A stretch of DNA of 47,291 bases, from positions 1 to 47,291 of IMG/VR virus record IMGVR_UViG_3300042397_001265, one strand, 5' to 3'. A model generated the notes under the pieces. The model was not told the DNA's origin. It was given only the letters and a program-made list of their open reading frames with translations, and ran no database searches. Both the position numbers and the translations under genes were made by a program. Source of the stretch: a virus. Below, one piece after another: positions 32,401 to 40,265 of this stretch. How positions within the stretch are numbered: position 1 is the stretch's first letter; each line of letters starts with the position of its first letter.

Positions 32401-35400
32401 AATAGTTTACCGTTATCAACACTACGTGAAAAGTATAAATCATATAATGTATCTAATGGTAAAACATCTGAGGAAAGTTTGGACTATATTTTTGCTTCAT
32501 TAAACAAATTTAGTGCTATACATAAAATGCCTTATTCTTGGATTCTTAAAATGGGTTCTATTTGGCATCGTTACAAAACATATGTTGAAAAAAACGTTGA
32601 TATTTTAGATAACTCTTGGAAAAATTTTGATTATGTTAAAAACTTTGACCCAGTAACAAATAATAAGACAAAGACTTATAATATTATTCTTCCGGGACAA
32701 ACAGGAACAACTTCTATTGTTTTAGAACAATTTACAACGGCTTCAACAACTAATGGTGTAAGTTCTGTTACAACAATTAACACCGGATTTTATCCTAAAC
32801 TGATAAACGATTTTAATGTTTTCTATCAAGGGTATAGTATTTTTACAGGGTATACAAATACAGATATTCAAAATGGTTTTAATGAGGGTCTTGTTTTAAA
32901 TTATGTACCGGAAGCGGTAATCAATAATTTAGAGGGGACAGCTAACGCATATAATATTATTAATAAAGTAATCCCTTGGTCGGTTTCTATTAATGGTGAT
33001 TATGGTCAATTTACATACATAATACCTTCAAACGGTAGTTTAATTAGTCAAACAAAAAATGAGTGTATAAATATTTTAGGTCAAGTAGTTTATAGTTTAT
33101 CCGGTAACACTTCAATGTACGATGGTTCTGTCAGATTATTTTGGACAGCACCAAACTATGGTTATTTTGATAATTCAAAAATAGTTAAACCAACACCAAT
33201 AAAATATTTGAAAGAAGTTTGGTCAGGACAAAGTCCTCAAGAAAATTTCTCGTTTAATGGTTTAGAAACACAATATAGTGATATTAGTGAAATATTTTCT
33301 GTTTTTGGTAAAACAACTTTAGATAAATTTGAAACAGAGTTTTTAAATTTCTCTAAATCTGTTTACGATTACGTCGAAGATGATAATGTGGTCGATGATA
33401 ATACACAAAAGACTTTTAAAAATTTCCAAACATTAATGAGAGGGTTGATGAAAATAACCAATACAAGTACAACAAATACTTTATCGGTGGAGTCAATACA
33501 GTCAAAACAATTAATTAATATGTCTAATCTAATTTCACAATTTTTAGACTATGACATTTATTTTAAAAATGGTAACCCATCAAATTTTGACAAACGTTTA
33601 TTCTACACATTTTCAACAAATCATAGAATTGAGAGCCCAATTACTTGGGATTATTATAATTATGTAACACCTAATTCATTACCAAGTAATCAACCTAATT
33701 CCCCAACATTAAACAGTTCTATAACATCTAATAGACAAGCTTGGACAGCTTTAGAAACATATGTCGGGTTCTCAAATATACCGGAATTAATTTATAAAAA
33801 TAATGGGTCTTATATTACGGATTTCTTTATTGATTGTAATGTGGCTTTTGATGTTGAAAACATTAAAAACTTATGGCCAATTATAAAAATATATGCAACA
33901 CAAAAATTAAAAGACAACACGTTAAATTATAATAAATTTGTTGTGTTGATGAATAAATACTTAGATAATTTAGATGGTTTTAATAGTAAGATTATAAATA
34001 ACACTATGACTAAAATCAGAAAATTATTACCAAATGTTGTTGATACACCACAATCTAACAAATCGTCTGTTTTAGAAAGTACTCAAACAAAATTGGAACT
34101 ATGGGAATCATTTAAAGCTACAAATGATAAATGGATTGCGGGTAATGATTTTAAAAATAAAACATTATTCGAGGACATTTTATTATTAGATAGAGCTAGT
34201 AGAAATGTTGGTGATAAGATATTGGTTGATATTGTAAAATTAAAAGACAGATTAAATAATATTAACCCAAAAGTAACTATGTTAACTTTTGTTCAAACAA
34301 TTTTAGTTGAGAACAATTTTGTTGTTATGAACATACCGTCATACGTTAATTTTTATAATGTACAGGATGTTGTTAAGAATCCAAAACCAAAACCTGAAGG
34401 AACATTAGAATTTGCTAATACAATGTTTGGAACATTTATGAATGTTGACTATCGTGACTCATCAGCAAAAATGGTTTGTTTTTACGCGGGTAAACCTAGT
34501 GAACAATTAGATTTAAAAAACAATATTGATTATAGGTTTAGAAATGACGCTTTTGATTTGAGAAGAGCAAGTGATAACCCATTATTAGAGAATCAAATTG
34601 GTAAAAATGATTGGGATAAATCTAATAAAGTTGTTGGGTTTAACGTTGACTTTGGTCCACAAAACCAATCAATATTTAAAGGGTTTAATGTTTCACAAAA
34701 TCCCGGTTTAGCTACGGCAGAATCATTAGAGGTTTTAAATCAAATGGCTAATCAATCAGGTAATAGAGGTGGTGCAACACAAAGTGTCTCACTATATAAC
34801 CTTTACAAAAACAGAAGTTACGCTTGTACAGTTACAATGATGGGAAATGCTTTAATACAACCAACAATGTATTTCAATTTAAGATACGTTCCAATGTTTA
34901 GTGGTCCATATATGATTCAAAAAGTTATTCATACAATCACTCCGGGTGATTTTGAAACCGTATTTGAAGGTATGAGACAACCAACAGCTTCGTTACCAAA
35001 AGTTGAAAATTACATTCAATCACTTAAAACAACATTATTACAATCTATTCTTGATAAAAATAAAAAAGATAAAGCTGATAAATTAGTAGCGGCCACAACC
35101 GCAACAACAAAAACCAACGTCGTAGGCCAAACAGCTCAAAAAGTTACAGATAATACACAAAAAGAGGTTACAAAACCTCTAAACACTCAAGAATGCCCAC
35201 CGGTTAAAACTGATAGTGACCCAAGTAAAGATGCTTATGGTAAATTTACACCTGAAACACCAACAGGAACAACAGTTACTTATAAAAACGTTATTGAATT
35301 AATATCGGCAAAAACAAAAGACAAACCATTAAGTCTTGCTTACAGTATATTTGCCAAATTGTATTTAAATTCTAACAACGGGTTAGATTTAAAAACTATG

Positions 35401-36114
35401 TCAAATAATTACAGTGGTACCGATTTAATGAGTAATTGGGGTGCAGCAATTGAAAGGTATTTTACTAAAAAACAATATTATTGTGGTGGTAATCTAAATA
35501 CAAAACCATATGTTATTTTTGATAGTTTAGACCAAAATATTGATTTTTTAATTAGTAGATTTGAAGGTAGAGTTTCTGAAATAAAAGATATAAATTCATC
35601 TGATATAACTAAGTTTATTATATTATATTCTGACGCAGCAATATCAAATAGTAATGTTTATACAACAATGAATCCGACGGATATTACAAATATGGAGAAT
35701 AAAGTAACCGAATCAATTAATTTATTTAATCAAAATACCGGAAACTTTACTAAAACAACACCTCCGGCAAATGTTCCTGTACCACCATCTAATGTTAAAA
35801 TAGTTAATTTAGGTATTTTTGATACAGTACAAGGTAATGATTATAGTTATTATAACATTTTACAATCTAATGGGAAATATATTGTGTTAAGAATTGAAGA
35901 CCCTAATTTTAGTTTTGATAAGAAAGGTTTGACAACGTTTTTAAACGCTAATAATCAATCAATACCGTTTAATTGTTCCGGTGGTTCAGGTCCACTAACT
36001 TGTACTGTTAATAATAAATCAGCGGGTGTTTATGTTATGTCACAGGAATATTACCCATATAAACCAACAAGTTACGATAAGTTTGATTTACTTAGTCAAC
36101 CATTCAATCAGTAA
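29401..36114 (+). CDS. Giant baseplate hub-like protein
   Basis: 2237 residues. The N-terminal part (about 150-285: LLGITSIRITQGLDFLPTID, then YPLFHLSIKGYFGKAVRLGL and FDIDLKFYTYKYTVLSD) and a far C-terminal part (about 1740-1870: VSLYNLYKNRSYACTVTMMG, ALIQPTMYFNLRYVPMF, SGPYMIQKVIHTITPG) carry the beta-barrel hub pattern of gp27/gpD-like proteins, with strands ending in 'F.G.Y.I..V.H.I..G'. Between lie over 1400 residues of unassigned Asn/Thr/Lys-rich structure. After an Ala/Thr/Lys linker, residues about 1940-2115 (NNYSGTDLMSNWGAAIERYF; SLDQNIDFLISRFEG) vaguely resemble a glucosaminidase-type cell-wall domain without an obvious catalytic Glu. It overlaps gp53, so it is a baseplate component. 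T4 has no protein of this size at that place. Confidence 0.6.
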   Translation: MVGKTENILVEFDYNNITIIDPNKVVDSDNNVKERYVSQENLVMYANLECSVLPRTKLAIGTSNDDSIRTISIAKINFLKPGDKEFLDNSYTDEITGKDSIKGFGVNQPNLKSVTNPNKTDDFYIKQTINSGGKPGSTDNGLLGITSIRITQGLDFLPTIDMRLTDIKGRALFEAGDNSPYAAFFNLPYPLFHLSIKGYFGKAVRLGLMLQNFTTTYNADSGNFDIDLKFYTYKYTVLSDITMAALIATPHMYQSRYTISTQSGGPNKTSTSQNVVVEKGYQKIKEMYSEYISKGLIPDDFPQITIAQMRDRIENFITNVLESFTKQNLDPLTNLDSYGNYLMEYQKEVFYTLRYSWFYKYMDTENFYIKNKTGQKIYTFKKNTSLQEKSSAISELKGLIDKYNKLLGDNKTCGINGSYEINGKKIECSVPNKIEYKIFPIKLNYSDINVDETYKSQRKNSQPTDEDKLKFVKELQNDNIFNNIEITLKGGSKQATSQYFIFEGVGSFIDMVDKMNKDLKTFREQIQDELTKALADLLENKSNGIGFVPNIRNVLAVIFANGEAFLRLMDDVHYKAWDQRDNVIRKNAIFNTNVSSASADNKNSGDDTNQPIYPWPQVIKETTGENGQEKFELRYPGDNDIIGQTKGYLYDVWPEIEFVEEFLNGLTQRTPPAIPSTDTSNSKTEPKRVSLGAIEFPISNEVFGNKEESKFFYEIYERTLLTSHYSKLDRSSVSTTDTDKVSNVIGDGESINLKNGLSDDDASLIKKLKEYNLNAANFESVLKHISNEGVGIGWQNYIRGIFNTGYIKNIVDNSDFEFINYDTLMESKTQPLVSLNKEEDISTYVSNSTTSNVYDFSDTYPFTNKKWVQGNLSNGVGTDEKLAFNTTKTLVYNANKKVVCNFTETQSEDVKRPITNFVYKDIIQPIVGNDLRNFYASRTYSNQLPTEGDIKYLNYSGLVSNYQTTSILNTPYFINSIQEGVEKLRNKEQYPFVSSAYLFINSLPLSTLREKYKSYNVSNGKTSEESLDYIFASLNKFSAIHKMPYSWILKMGSIWHRYKTYVEKNVDILDNSWKNFDYVKNFDPVTNNKTKTYNIILPGQTGTTSIVLEQFTTASTTNGVSSVTTINTGFYPKLINDFNVFYQGYSIFTGYTNTDIQNGFNEGLVLNYVPEAVINNLEGTANAYNIINKVIPWSVSINGDYGQFTYIIPSNGSLISQTKNECINILGQVVYSLSGNTSMYDGSVRLFWTAPNYGYFDNSKIVKPTPIKYLKEVWSGQSPQENFSFNGLETQYSDISEIFSVFGKTTLDKFETEFLNFSKSVYDYVEDDNVVDDNTQKTFKNFQTLMRGLMKITNTSTTNTLSVESIQSKQLINMSNLISQFLDYDIYFKNGNPSNFDKRLFYTFSTNHRIESPITWDYYNYVTPNSLPSNQPNSPTLNSSITSNRQAWTALETYVGFSNIPELIYKNNGSYITDFFIDCNVAFDVENIKNLWPIIKIYATQKLKDNTLNYNKFVVLMNKYLDNLDGFNSKIINNTMTKIRKLLPNVVDTPQSNKSSVLESTQTKLELWESFKATNDKWIAGNDFKNKTLFEDILLLDRASRNVGDKILVDIVKLKDRLNNINPKVTMLTFVQTILVENNFVVMNIPSYVNFYNVQDVVKNPKPKPEGTLEFANTMFGTFMNVDYRDSSAKMVCFYAGKPSEQLDLKNNIDYRFRNDAFDLRRASDNPLLENQIGKNDWDKSNKVVGFNVDFGPQNQSIFKGFNVSQNPGLATAESLEVLNQMANQSGNRGGATQSVSLYNLYKNRSYACTVTMMGNALIQPTMYFNLRYVPMFSGPYMIQKVIHTITPGDFETVFEGMRQPTASLPKVENYIQSLKTTLLQSILDKNKKDKADKLVAATTATTKTNVVGQTAQKVTDNTQKEVTKPLNTQECPPVKTDSDPSKDAYGKFTPETPTGTTVTYKNVIELISAKTKDKPLSLAYSIFAKLYLNSNNGLDLKTMSNNYSGTDLMSNWGAAIERYFTKKQYYCGGNLNTKPYVIFDSLDQNIDFLISRFEGRVSEIKDINSSDITKFIILYSDAAISNSNVYTTMNPTDITNMENKVTESINLFNQNTGNFTKTTPPANVPVPPSNVKIVNLGIFDTVQGNDYSYYNILQSNGKYIVLRIEDPNFSFDKKGLTTFLNANNQSIPFNCSGGSGPLTCTVNNKSAGVYVMSQEYYPYKPTSYDKFDLLSQPFNQ

Positions 36115-36132
36115 CATTTACAAATAAACAGA

Positions 36133-36140
36133 TATTTATA
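36133..36140 (+). promoter_or_regulatory. Late-type TATTTATA motif
   Basis: GATATTTATATATAAAAAAG, 14 bases before the ATG at 36154 and after the large hub gene stop. Near-identical to the copy at 24118. Confidence 0.55.
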
Positions 36141-36153
36141 TATAAAAAAGACT

Positions 36154-36378
36154 ATGGATACAAAATCAATATTAGAAAATTACTTAGGTAAACAAACTCG
36201 TACAACTGAAAAGGATATGGGTAATGGTTCAAAACAAGTGTGTGATTTAGACACAGGTGATTGTTACACAATTAGAATGAAAGATGGTCTAATTGAAAGA
36301 GTTGATAATACTATGAATAAAAATAAAAAAATACAAGTTGAAACAACTACAGGTATTAAACAATTATTAAACGGATAA
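36154..36378 (+). CDS. Small protein of unknown function with paired Cys
   Basis: 74 residues. A helical start (DTKSILENYLGKQ) precedes a short beta part, QVCDLDTGDCYTIRMKDGLI, with two Cys seven residues apart, then a basic end. No domain is recognised. It follows a late motif by 14 bases and is followed one base later by the 222-residue gene, so the two form a late pair. A minor virion or assembly protein is the most likely role from context. Confidence 0.5.
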   Translation: MDTKSILENYLGKQTRTTEKDMGNGSKQVCDLDTGDCYTIRMKDGLIERVDNTMNKNKKIQVETTTGIKQLLNG

Positions 36379-36379
36379 A

Positions 36380-37048
36380 ATGAAAAAAATTGATAATAGA
36401 ATTTTAGAAGAAATTGCTAGATACAACTCTATTAATAACTATATTACGGAACAAGAGGCGGTTTTACCACCACCACCGGGGGAGGAAGACCCAAACGCTC
36501 TACCACCTGAACCGGGAACACCAGCACCAATTGACCCTAATGTAGTCCCACCTGTACCATCTGGTCCTGTAACACCACAACCTGTGGATGTTGAAACAGA
36601 CCCGGATGTCGAAAAGGTTGGTGGTGAGGGTGATACCACAGGTAAAACAGAGGAAATGGATATAACTGATTTAGTTAAATCTCAACGAAATGTTGAACAA
36701 AAACAATCAGAATATTTTGATAATTTATTCCAACATCTAAATAATTTAGAATCTAAATTAGGTGAAATGGATGGTATAATGAATAAATTAAACGATTTAG
36801 AATCTAAGGTTGAAAAATATAGAGAAAAAACACCACAAGAAAAATTGGAGTTAAGAAGTTTAGACTCAGGACCTTTTAATCAAAAACTATCAGATTTCTT
36901 TCAAGATAAAGAAGAAGATATGGAAAAATCGGGAAAAAATGAGTATATTTTAACTCAAGATGATGTTGAAGATTATTCACCATCAGAAATTAAGAAAACA
37001 TTTAGAAATTTTGAGGACGAAGCTACCTCATTCCAACAACTGAAATAA
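36380..37048 (+). CDS. Proline-rich coiled-coil protein, probable virion or assembly component
   Basis: 222 residues in three parts. Residues 27-75 are very rich in Pro, Gly and acids (VLPPPPGEEDPNALPPEPG), certainly unstructured. Residues about 98-150 form a coiled coil (QKQSEYFDNLFQHLNNLESK, LGEMDGIMNKLNDLESKVEK). The C-terminal 70 are charged and helical (PFNQKLSDFFQDKEEDMEKS; DVEDYSPSEIKKTF). An extended spacer plus oligomerising rod suits a fibre-like, whisker-like or scaffold-like subunit. No family is recognised. A terminator follows 5 bases after the stop. Confidence 0.5.
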   Translation: MKKIDNRILEEIARYNSINNYITEQEAVLPPPPGEEDPNALPPEPGTPAPIDPNVVPPVPSGPVTPQPVDVETDPDVEKVGGEGDTTGKTEEMDITDLVKSQRNVEQKQSEYFDNLFQHLNNLESKLGEMDGIMNKLNDLESKVEKYREKTPQEKLELRSLDSGPFNQKLSDFFQDKEEDMEKSGKNEYILTQDDVEDYSPSEIKKTFRNFEDEATSFQQLK

Positions 37049-37053
37049 TTAAG

Positions 37054-37075
37054 ACGGACTAAAAAGGTCCGTTTT
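37054..37075 (+). terminator. Terminator at the end of the tail block
   Basis: ACGGAC (37054-37059) and GTCCGT (37067-37072) with loop TAAAAAG, followed by a T-run. It separates the tail genes from the replication genes. Confidence 0.8.
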
Positions 37076-37088
37076 AATTTTAAAAAAA

Positions 37089-37119
37089 TTTGACTATCTC
37101 ACGGCTGACACTTATACTT
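37089..37119 (+). promoter_or_regulatory. Promoter TTTGAC-N18-TATACTT before gene 32
   Basis: TTTGAC at 37089-37094, 18 bases, then TATACTT at 37113-37119; ATG at 37148. It has the same spacing and boxes as the promoter of gene 43 at 6211-6241, so it is probably an early or middle promoter for the whole replication cluster. Confidence 0.6.
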
Positions 37120-37147
37120 TTATAAACCTTTAAATATTTTAAACACT

Positions 37148-37999
37148 ATGGCGACAAATTCATTAGACGCAGTTTTGGCTCAATATGAGCAAGCAAAACA
37201 AGGTAGTACTTCTTCTACCTCAAAATTTACTCAAGAAGAAAGAATGAAAAAATACTTCGCGGCAATCCTTACCGATAAGGAAACCCAAGGACAAAAAAGA
37301 TTAAGAATCTTACCAACTACAGATGGTTCTTCACCATTTAAAGAAGTTTGGTACCACGAGATTCAAGTTGATGGAAAATTCCAAAAATTCTATGACCCGG
37401 GAAAAAATGACAATGAACGTTCACCTTTAACAGAGGTTTACGAAGAGTTACGTTCAACAGGTAAAGACACTGACAAGAAATTATCAACAAATTACTTATC
37501 ACGTAAATTCTACATTGTTAAAGTTATTGATAGAGATAATGAAGAAGATGGTGTTAAATTTTGGAGATTTAAATCAAACTACAAAAATGAAGGAATCTAT
37601 GATAAAATTATTCCTATCTACAGAAACAAAGGTGATATCGCTGACCCTGAAAAAGGTAGAGACCTTATCTTAGAATTAACTAAGGCAAAAACTCCAAAAG
37701 GTGCTTACTACACGGTAATTCAAACTGTTATGTATGATGATGCTGCTCCTGTTCACGAAGACAAAGACCTTGCAGAATCTTGGATTAACGATGAGTTAAC
37801 TTGGGAAGATGTTTATTCTAAAAAACCGGTTGAATACTTAGAGGCTATTGCAAGAGGTGAAACTCCGAAATGGAATTCTGATAAAGGTGGTTATGATTAT
37901 GGTAATTCTGATGAGGATGAAACATCATTCGGTGGTTCTAAACCATCTAACCAAGACCCACAAGCGGGTGACGAACCGGACGAAGATATGCCGTTCTAA
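37148..37999 (+). CDS. 32: Single-stranded DNA-binding protein (T4 gp32-like)
   Basis: 283 residues (T4: 301). The N-terminal LDAVLAQYEQAK region should mediate cooperative binding; the core begins QKRLRILPTTDGSSPFKEVW followed by YHEIQVDGKF, and continues with aromatic residues for base stacking; the tail ends GDEPDEDMPF, the acidic protein-interaction tail of gp32. The whole protein has no cysteine, so the zinc-binding site of T4 gp32 (His64, Cys77, Cys87, Cys90) is missing and a short loop (YDPGKNDNERS) replaces it. It coats single strands for replication and recombination and recruits the other proteins encoded downstream. It is the first gene of the cluster, behind its own promoter. Confidence 0.92.
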   Translation: MATNSLDAVLAQYEQAKQGSTSSTSKFTQEERMKKYFAAILTDKETQGQKRLRILPTTDGSSPFKEVWYHEIQVDGKFQKFYDPGKNDNERSPLTEVYEELRSTGKDTDKKLSTNYLSRKFYIVKVIDRDNEEDGVKFWRFKSNYKNEGIYDKIIPIYRNKGDIADPEKGRDLILELTKAKTPKGAYYTVIQTVMYDDAAPVHEDKDLAESWINDELTWEDVYSKKPVEYLEAIARGETPKWNSDKGGYDYGNSDEDETSFGGSKPSNQDPQAGDEPDEDMPF

Positions 38000-38025
38000 T
38001 CAAAAAAACAACTTGGACATATAAC

Positions 38026-38054
38026 TTGGACACTAAGATATACTTAGTGTCCAA
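38026..38054 (+). promoter_or_regulatory. Perfect 12-bp hairpin between gene 32 and uvsX
   Basis: TTGGACACTAAG (38026-38037), loop ATATA, CTTAGTGTCCAA (38043-38054). An extra ACTTGGACA at 38011-38019 repeats the left arm. No T-tract follows, so it is more likely an RNA-processing, attenuation or operator element than a simple terminator. Confidence 0.6.
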
Positions 38055-38095
38055 CCTGTCTAAAAAAACACGAAAAATTAATTTAACTTAGACAA

Positions 38096-39097
38096 ATGGC
38101 AATAAGAAAAAATAAATTCTCTATGGAGGATATTAAATCTAAATACTCTACCAAAACTAAATATAAGGACGAAAGTTATTATAATTGTGGTGAAGCGTTT
38201 ATGGAGGCTTGTGGTTTACCCGGACCTATAATGGGTGGTATAAATATGTTTTTAGGTCATTCAAACTCATCAAAAACAACAGCGATGATTTTAGCTGCGG
38301 CAGACGCTCAAAAAAAGGGTGATTTACCAATTTTAATTATTACTGAGAAAAAATGGAGTTGGAAACACGCGGTTGAATTAGGGTTACAAGCGGAACAGGA
38401 CGCGGATGGTAATTGGGATGGTCATTTTATCTTTAACGATAGTTTTGATTATATTGAACAATTAACTGATTATATGAATGATATATTGGATGCTCAAGAA
38501 AGTGGTGACATTCCTTATAATATTTTGTTTTGTTGGGATTCAGTAGGGTCTATTCCTTGTAAGATGACTTACGAAGGTAAAGGTGGTAAAATGCACAACG
38601 CTGCGGCACTTGCTGATACAATCGGTATGGGTATTCACTCAAGAATCTCTAAAACCAAAAAAGAAAGTGTTCCATACTACGCAACTATGGTTGTAATTAA
38701 CCAACCTTGGGTGGACCTTCCGGATAATCCGTTTGGACAACCTGAGATTAAAGCTAAAGGTGGTGAAGCGTTATGGTTGGCATCAAGTTTAGTATTCTTA
38801 TTTGGTAATCAGAAAAAGGCTGGTATTAACCACATCACCGCAACCAAAGGTGGAAGAACGGTGGCTTACGCAACAAGAACTAAAATATCTGTATTGAAAA
38901 ACCACGTTAATGGTATCTCATTCAAAGATGGTAAAATTATTGCGGTACCACAAGGGTATATTAAAGACGATAAACCGGCTTTAGAAAAATACAAAAAAGA
39001 ATATTCAGAATTTTGGAATAAAATCCTATCGGGTGATGGTGATATTGTTTTTAAAGACATTGTCACTAAGACGGAAGATGAGGGTGATGATGAATAA
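38096..39097 (+). CDS. uvsX: RecA-like recombinase UvsX
   Basis: 333 residues (T4: 391). Walker A is GHSNSSKTT (54-62) with Lys60, the relaxed form typical of UvsX rather than bacterial RecA (GPESSGKT). Walker B is ILFCWDSVGS (Asp148). VVINQPW and the GGEALWLASSLVFLF stretch correspond to DNA-binding loop and core strands. It should form filaments on gp32-coated DNA for strand exchange and recombination-dependent replication. It sits between gene 32 and the DruA-like gene; its stop lies within the start of the next gene, so translation is coupled. Confidence 0.88.
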   Translation: MAIRKNKFSMEDIKSKYSTKTKYKDESYYNCGEAFMEACGLPGPIMGGINMFLGHSNSSKTTAMILAAADAQKKGDLPILIITEKKWSWKHAVELGLQAEQDADGNWDGHFIFNDSFDYIEQLTDYMNDILDAQESGDIPYNILFCWDSVGSIPCKMTYEGKGGKMHNAAALADTIGMGIHSRISKTKKESVPYYATMVVINQPWVDLPDNPFGQPEIKAKGGEALWLASSLVFLFGNQKKAGINHITATKGGRTVAYATRTKISVLKNHVNGISFKDGKIIAVPQGYIKDDKPALEKYKKEYSEFWNKILSGDGDIVFKDIVTKTEDEGDDE

Positions 39098-40238
39098 AAA
39101 TATTATGGAATTAAAATTAACTAATGAACAAGTGATGAAAATGGTTGATACTATAAATGGTTTTTATAGTAAAGTACCAACAATCCAAGATTATTTCTTA
39201 GAAAGAAAAAAAGAGAAAGTTATAAATATTGATGTTGAAAAATGGAGTCAACAGTTATTTAATGACCATACGTTACAACCAAAAGATATGGATATTGTTG
39301 TTGAGGTTGTTGACCAAAATGTTTTGAATACTTTAGCTCAAATAACTATTAGTTTACCTTTAGAATCACAAATTGGGAGACAAATAGCTTTAGGTGTTAA
39401 AGAAGGTAAAACCGGAAAATATTTGGGGTTTATTAAGATAGCTTCACCGGTATTATCAATAAAACCAAGAAATGATTATTTTGGTGAGACATTGAGAGCA
39501 ACACACGTTAATAAACATATGGTTAATGGTTCCGTTATTGTCCCAACACAACCGTTTGGTTTTAACTGTTTAGGTGGTAAATTACTGGCTTTAGTTTGTG
39601 GTTCACATTTGGTTTTAGACCTTTTTAAAGAAAAGTATGGGGATAAGATGGATTTATGTTTTCTTGAAACAACATCCTTATATGGGAATATAAAAACATC
39701 TTCACAATACGATGGGTTAGAACCATATATTAAGTATAATGGAATGACAGAATCAGATTTATTTTTGTTCCCAAATGATAACATTTATATGGAACTTAGA
39801 AATTTTTTAAGACCAATATATGGTAAAGAGGAATGGAATGGAATGTTAGTTGACCCAAAACCATCAGCACCAAAAATGAGAGAGTACACTAAAATAATTC
39901 AAATTATTAAGTTACACTTAAAAGAAATGGATATTGATAAATACAATGAATTTACGGATTTTGTTAAATGTTGTATGAAATCAAAAACTAAAAAAAGGTA
40001 TTATTATACAACTTTTGGTTATTCTAATATTAAAGAACACATTTTATCAGACGGTAGTGTGGATTTAATTAAAAAAGATAATTTTGACAAATATAGTTTA
40101 GAAAAACTTGTTGAGTATTGGAAGAATAAAGCTCAAAAAAGATGGGAAAAACTTAATTCTGAAAATAGATTGAAAGAAGGCCTTGAAGTATATTCGATTG
40201 AAAAAATTGAACAAATGGATTACGATATGATAAGGTAA
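39090..40238 (+). CDS. DruA/DUF4338-like protein in the recombination cluster
   Basis: 382 residues from ATG 39090, overlapping the uvsX stop by 8 bases; ATGs at 39087 and 39105 are also in frame. The N-terminal 70 residues have KVPTIQDYFLERKKEKVINI. The core, about 143-210, reads SVIVPTQPFGFNCLGGKLLA, LVCGSHLVLDLFKEKYGDK, CFLETTSLYGNIKTSSQYDG. A 'GGKLLAL....W/F..KYGD....TTSLYG..SQYD' pattern is what I recall of the DUF4338 (DruA-type, GNAT-like) family, known from Druantia defence loci and also from phages. The C-terminal 130 residues are basic and helical. Location between uvsX and RNase H implies a part in replication, recombination or DNA modification; the activity is unknown. Confidence 0.55.
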   Translation: MNKNIMELKLTNEQVMKMVDTINGFYSKVPTIQDYFLERKKEKVINIDVEKWSQQLFNDHTLQPKDMDIVVEVVDQNVLNTLAQITISLPLESQIGRQIALGVKEGKTGKYLGFIKIASPVLSIKPRNDYFGETLRATHVNKHMVNGSVIVPTQPFGFNCLGGKLLALVCGSHLVLDLFKEKYGDKMDLCFLETTSLYGNIKTSSQYDGLEPYIKYNGMTESDLFLFPNDNIYMELRNFLRPIYGKEEWNGMLVDPKPSAPKMREYTKIIQIIKLHLKEMDIDKYNEFTDFVKCCMKSKTKKRYYYTTFGYSNIKEHILSDGSVDLIKKDNFDKYSLEKLVEYWKNKAQKRWEKLNSENRLKEGLEVYSIEKIEQMDYDMIR

Positions 40239-40265
40239 TTTGTAGAACTATTTAATAATGAATTA

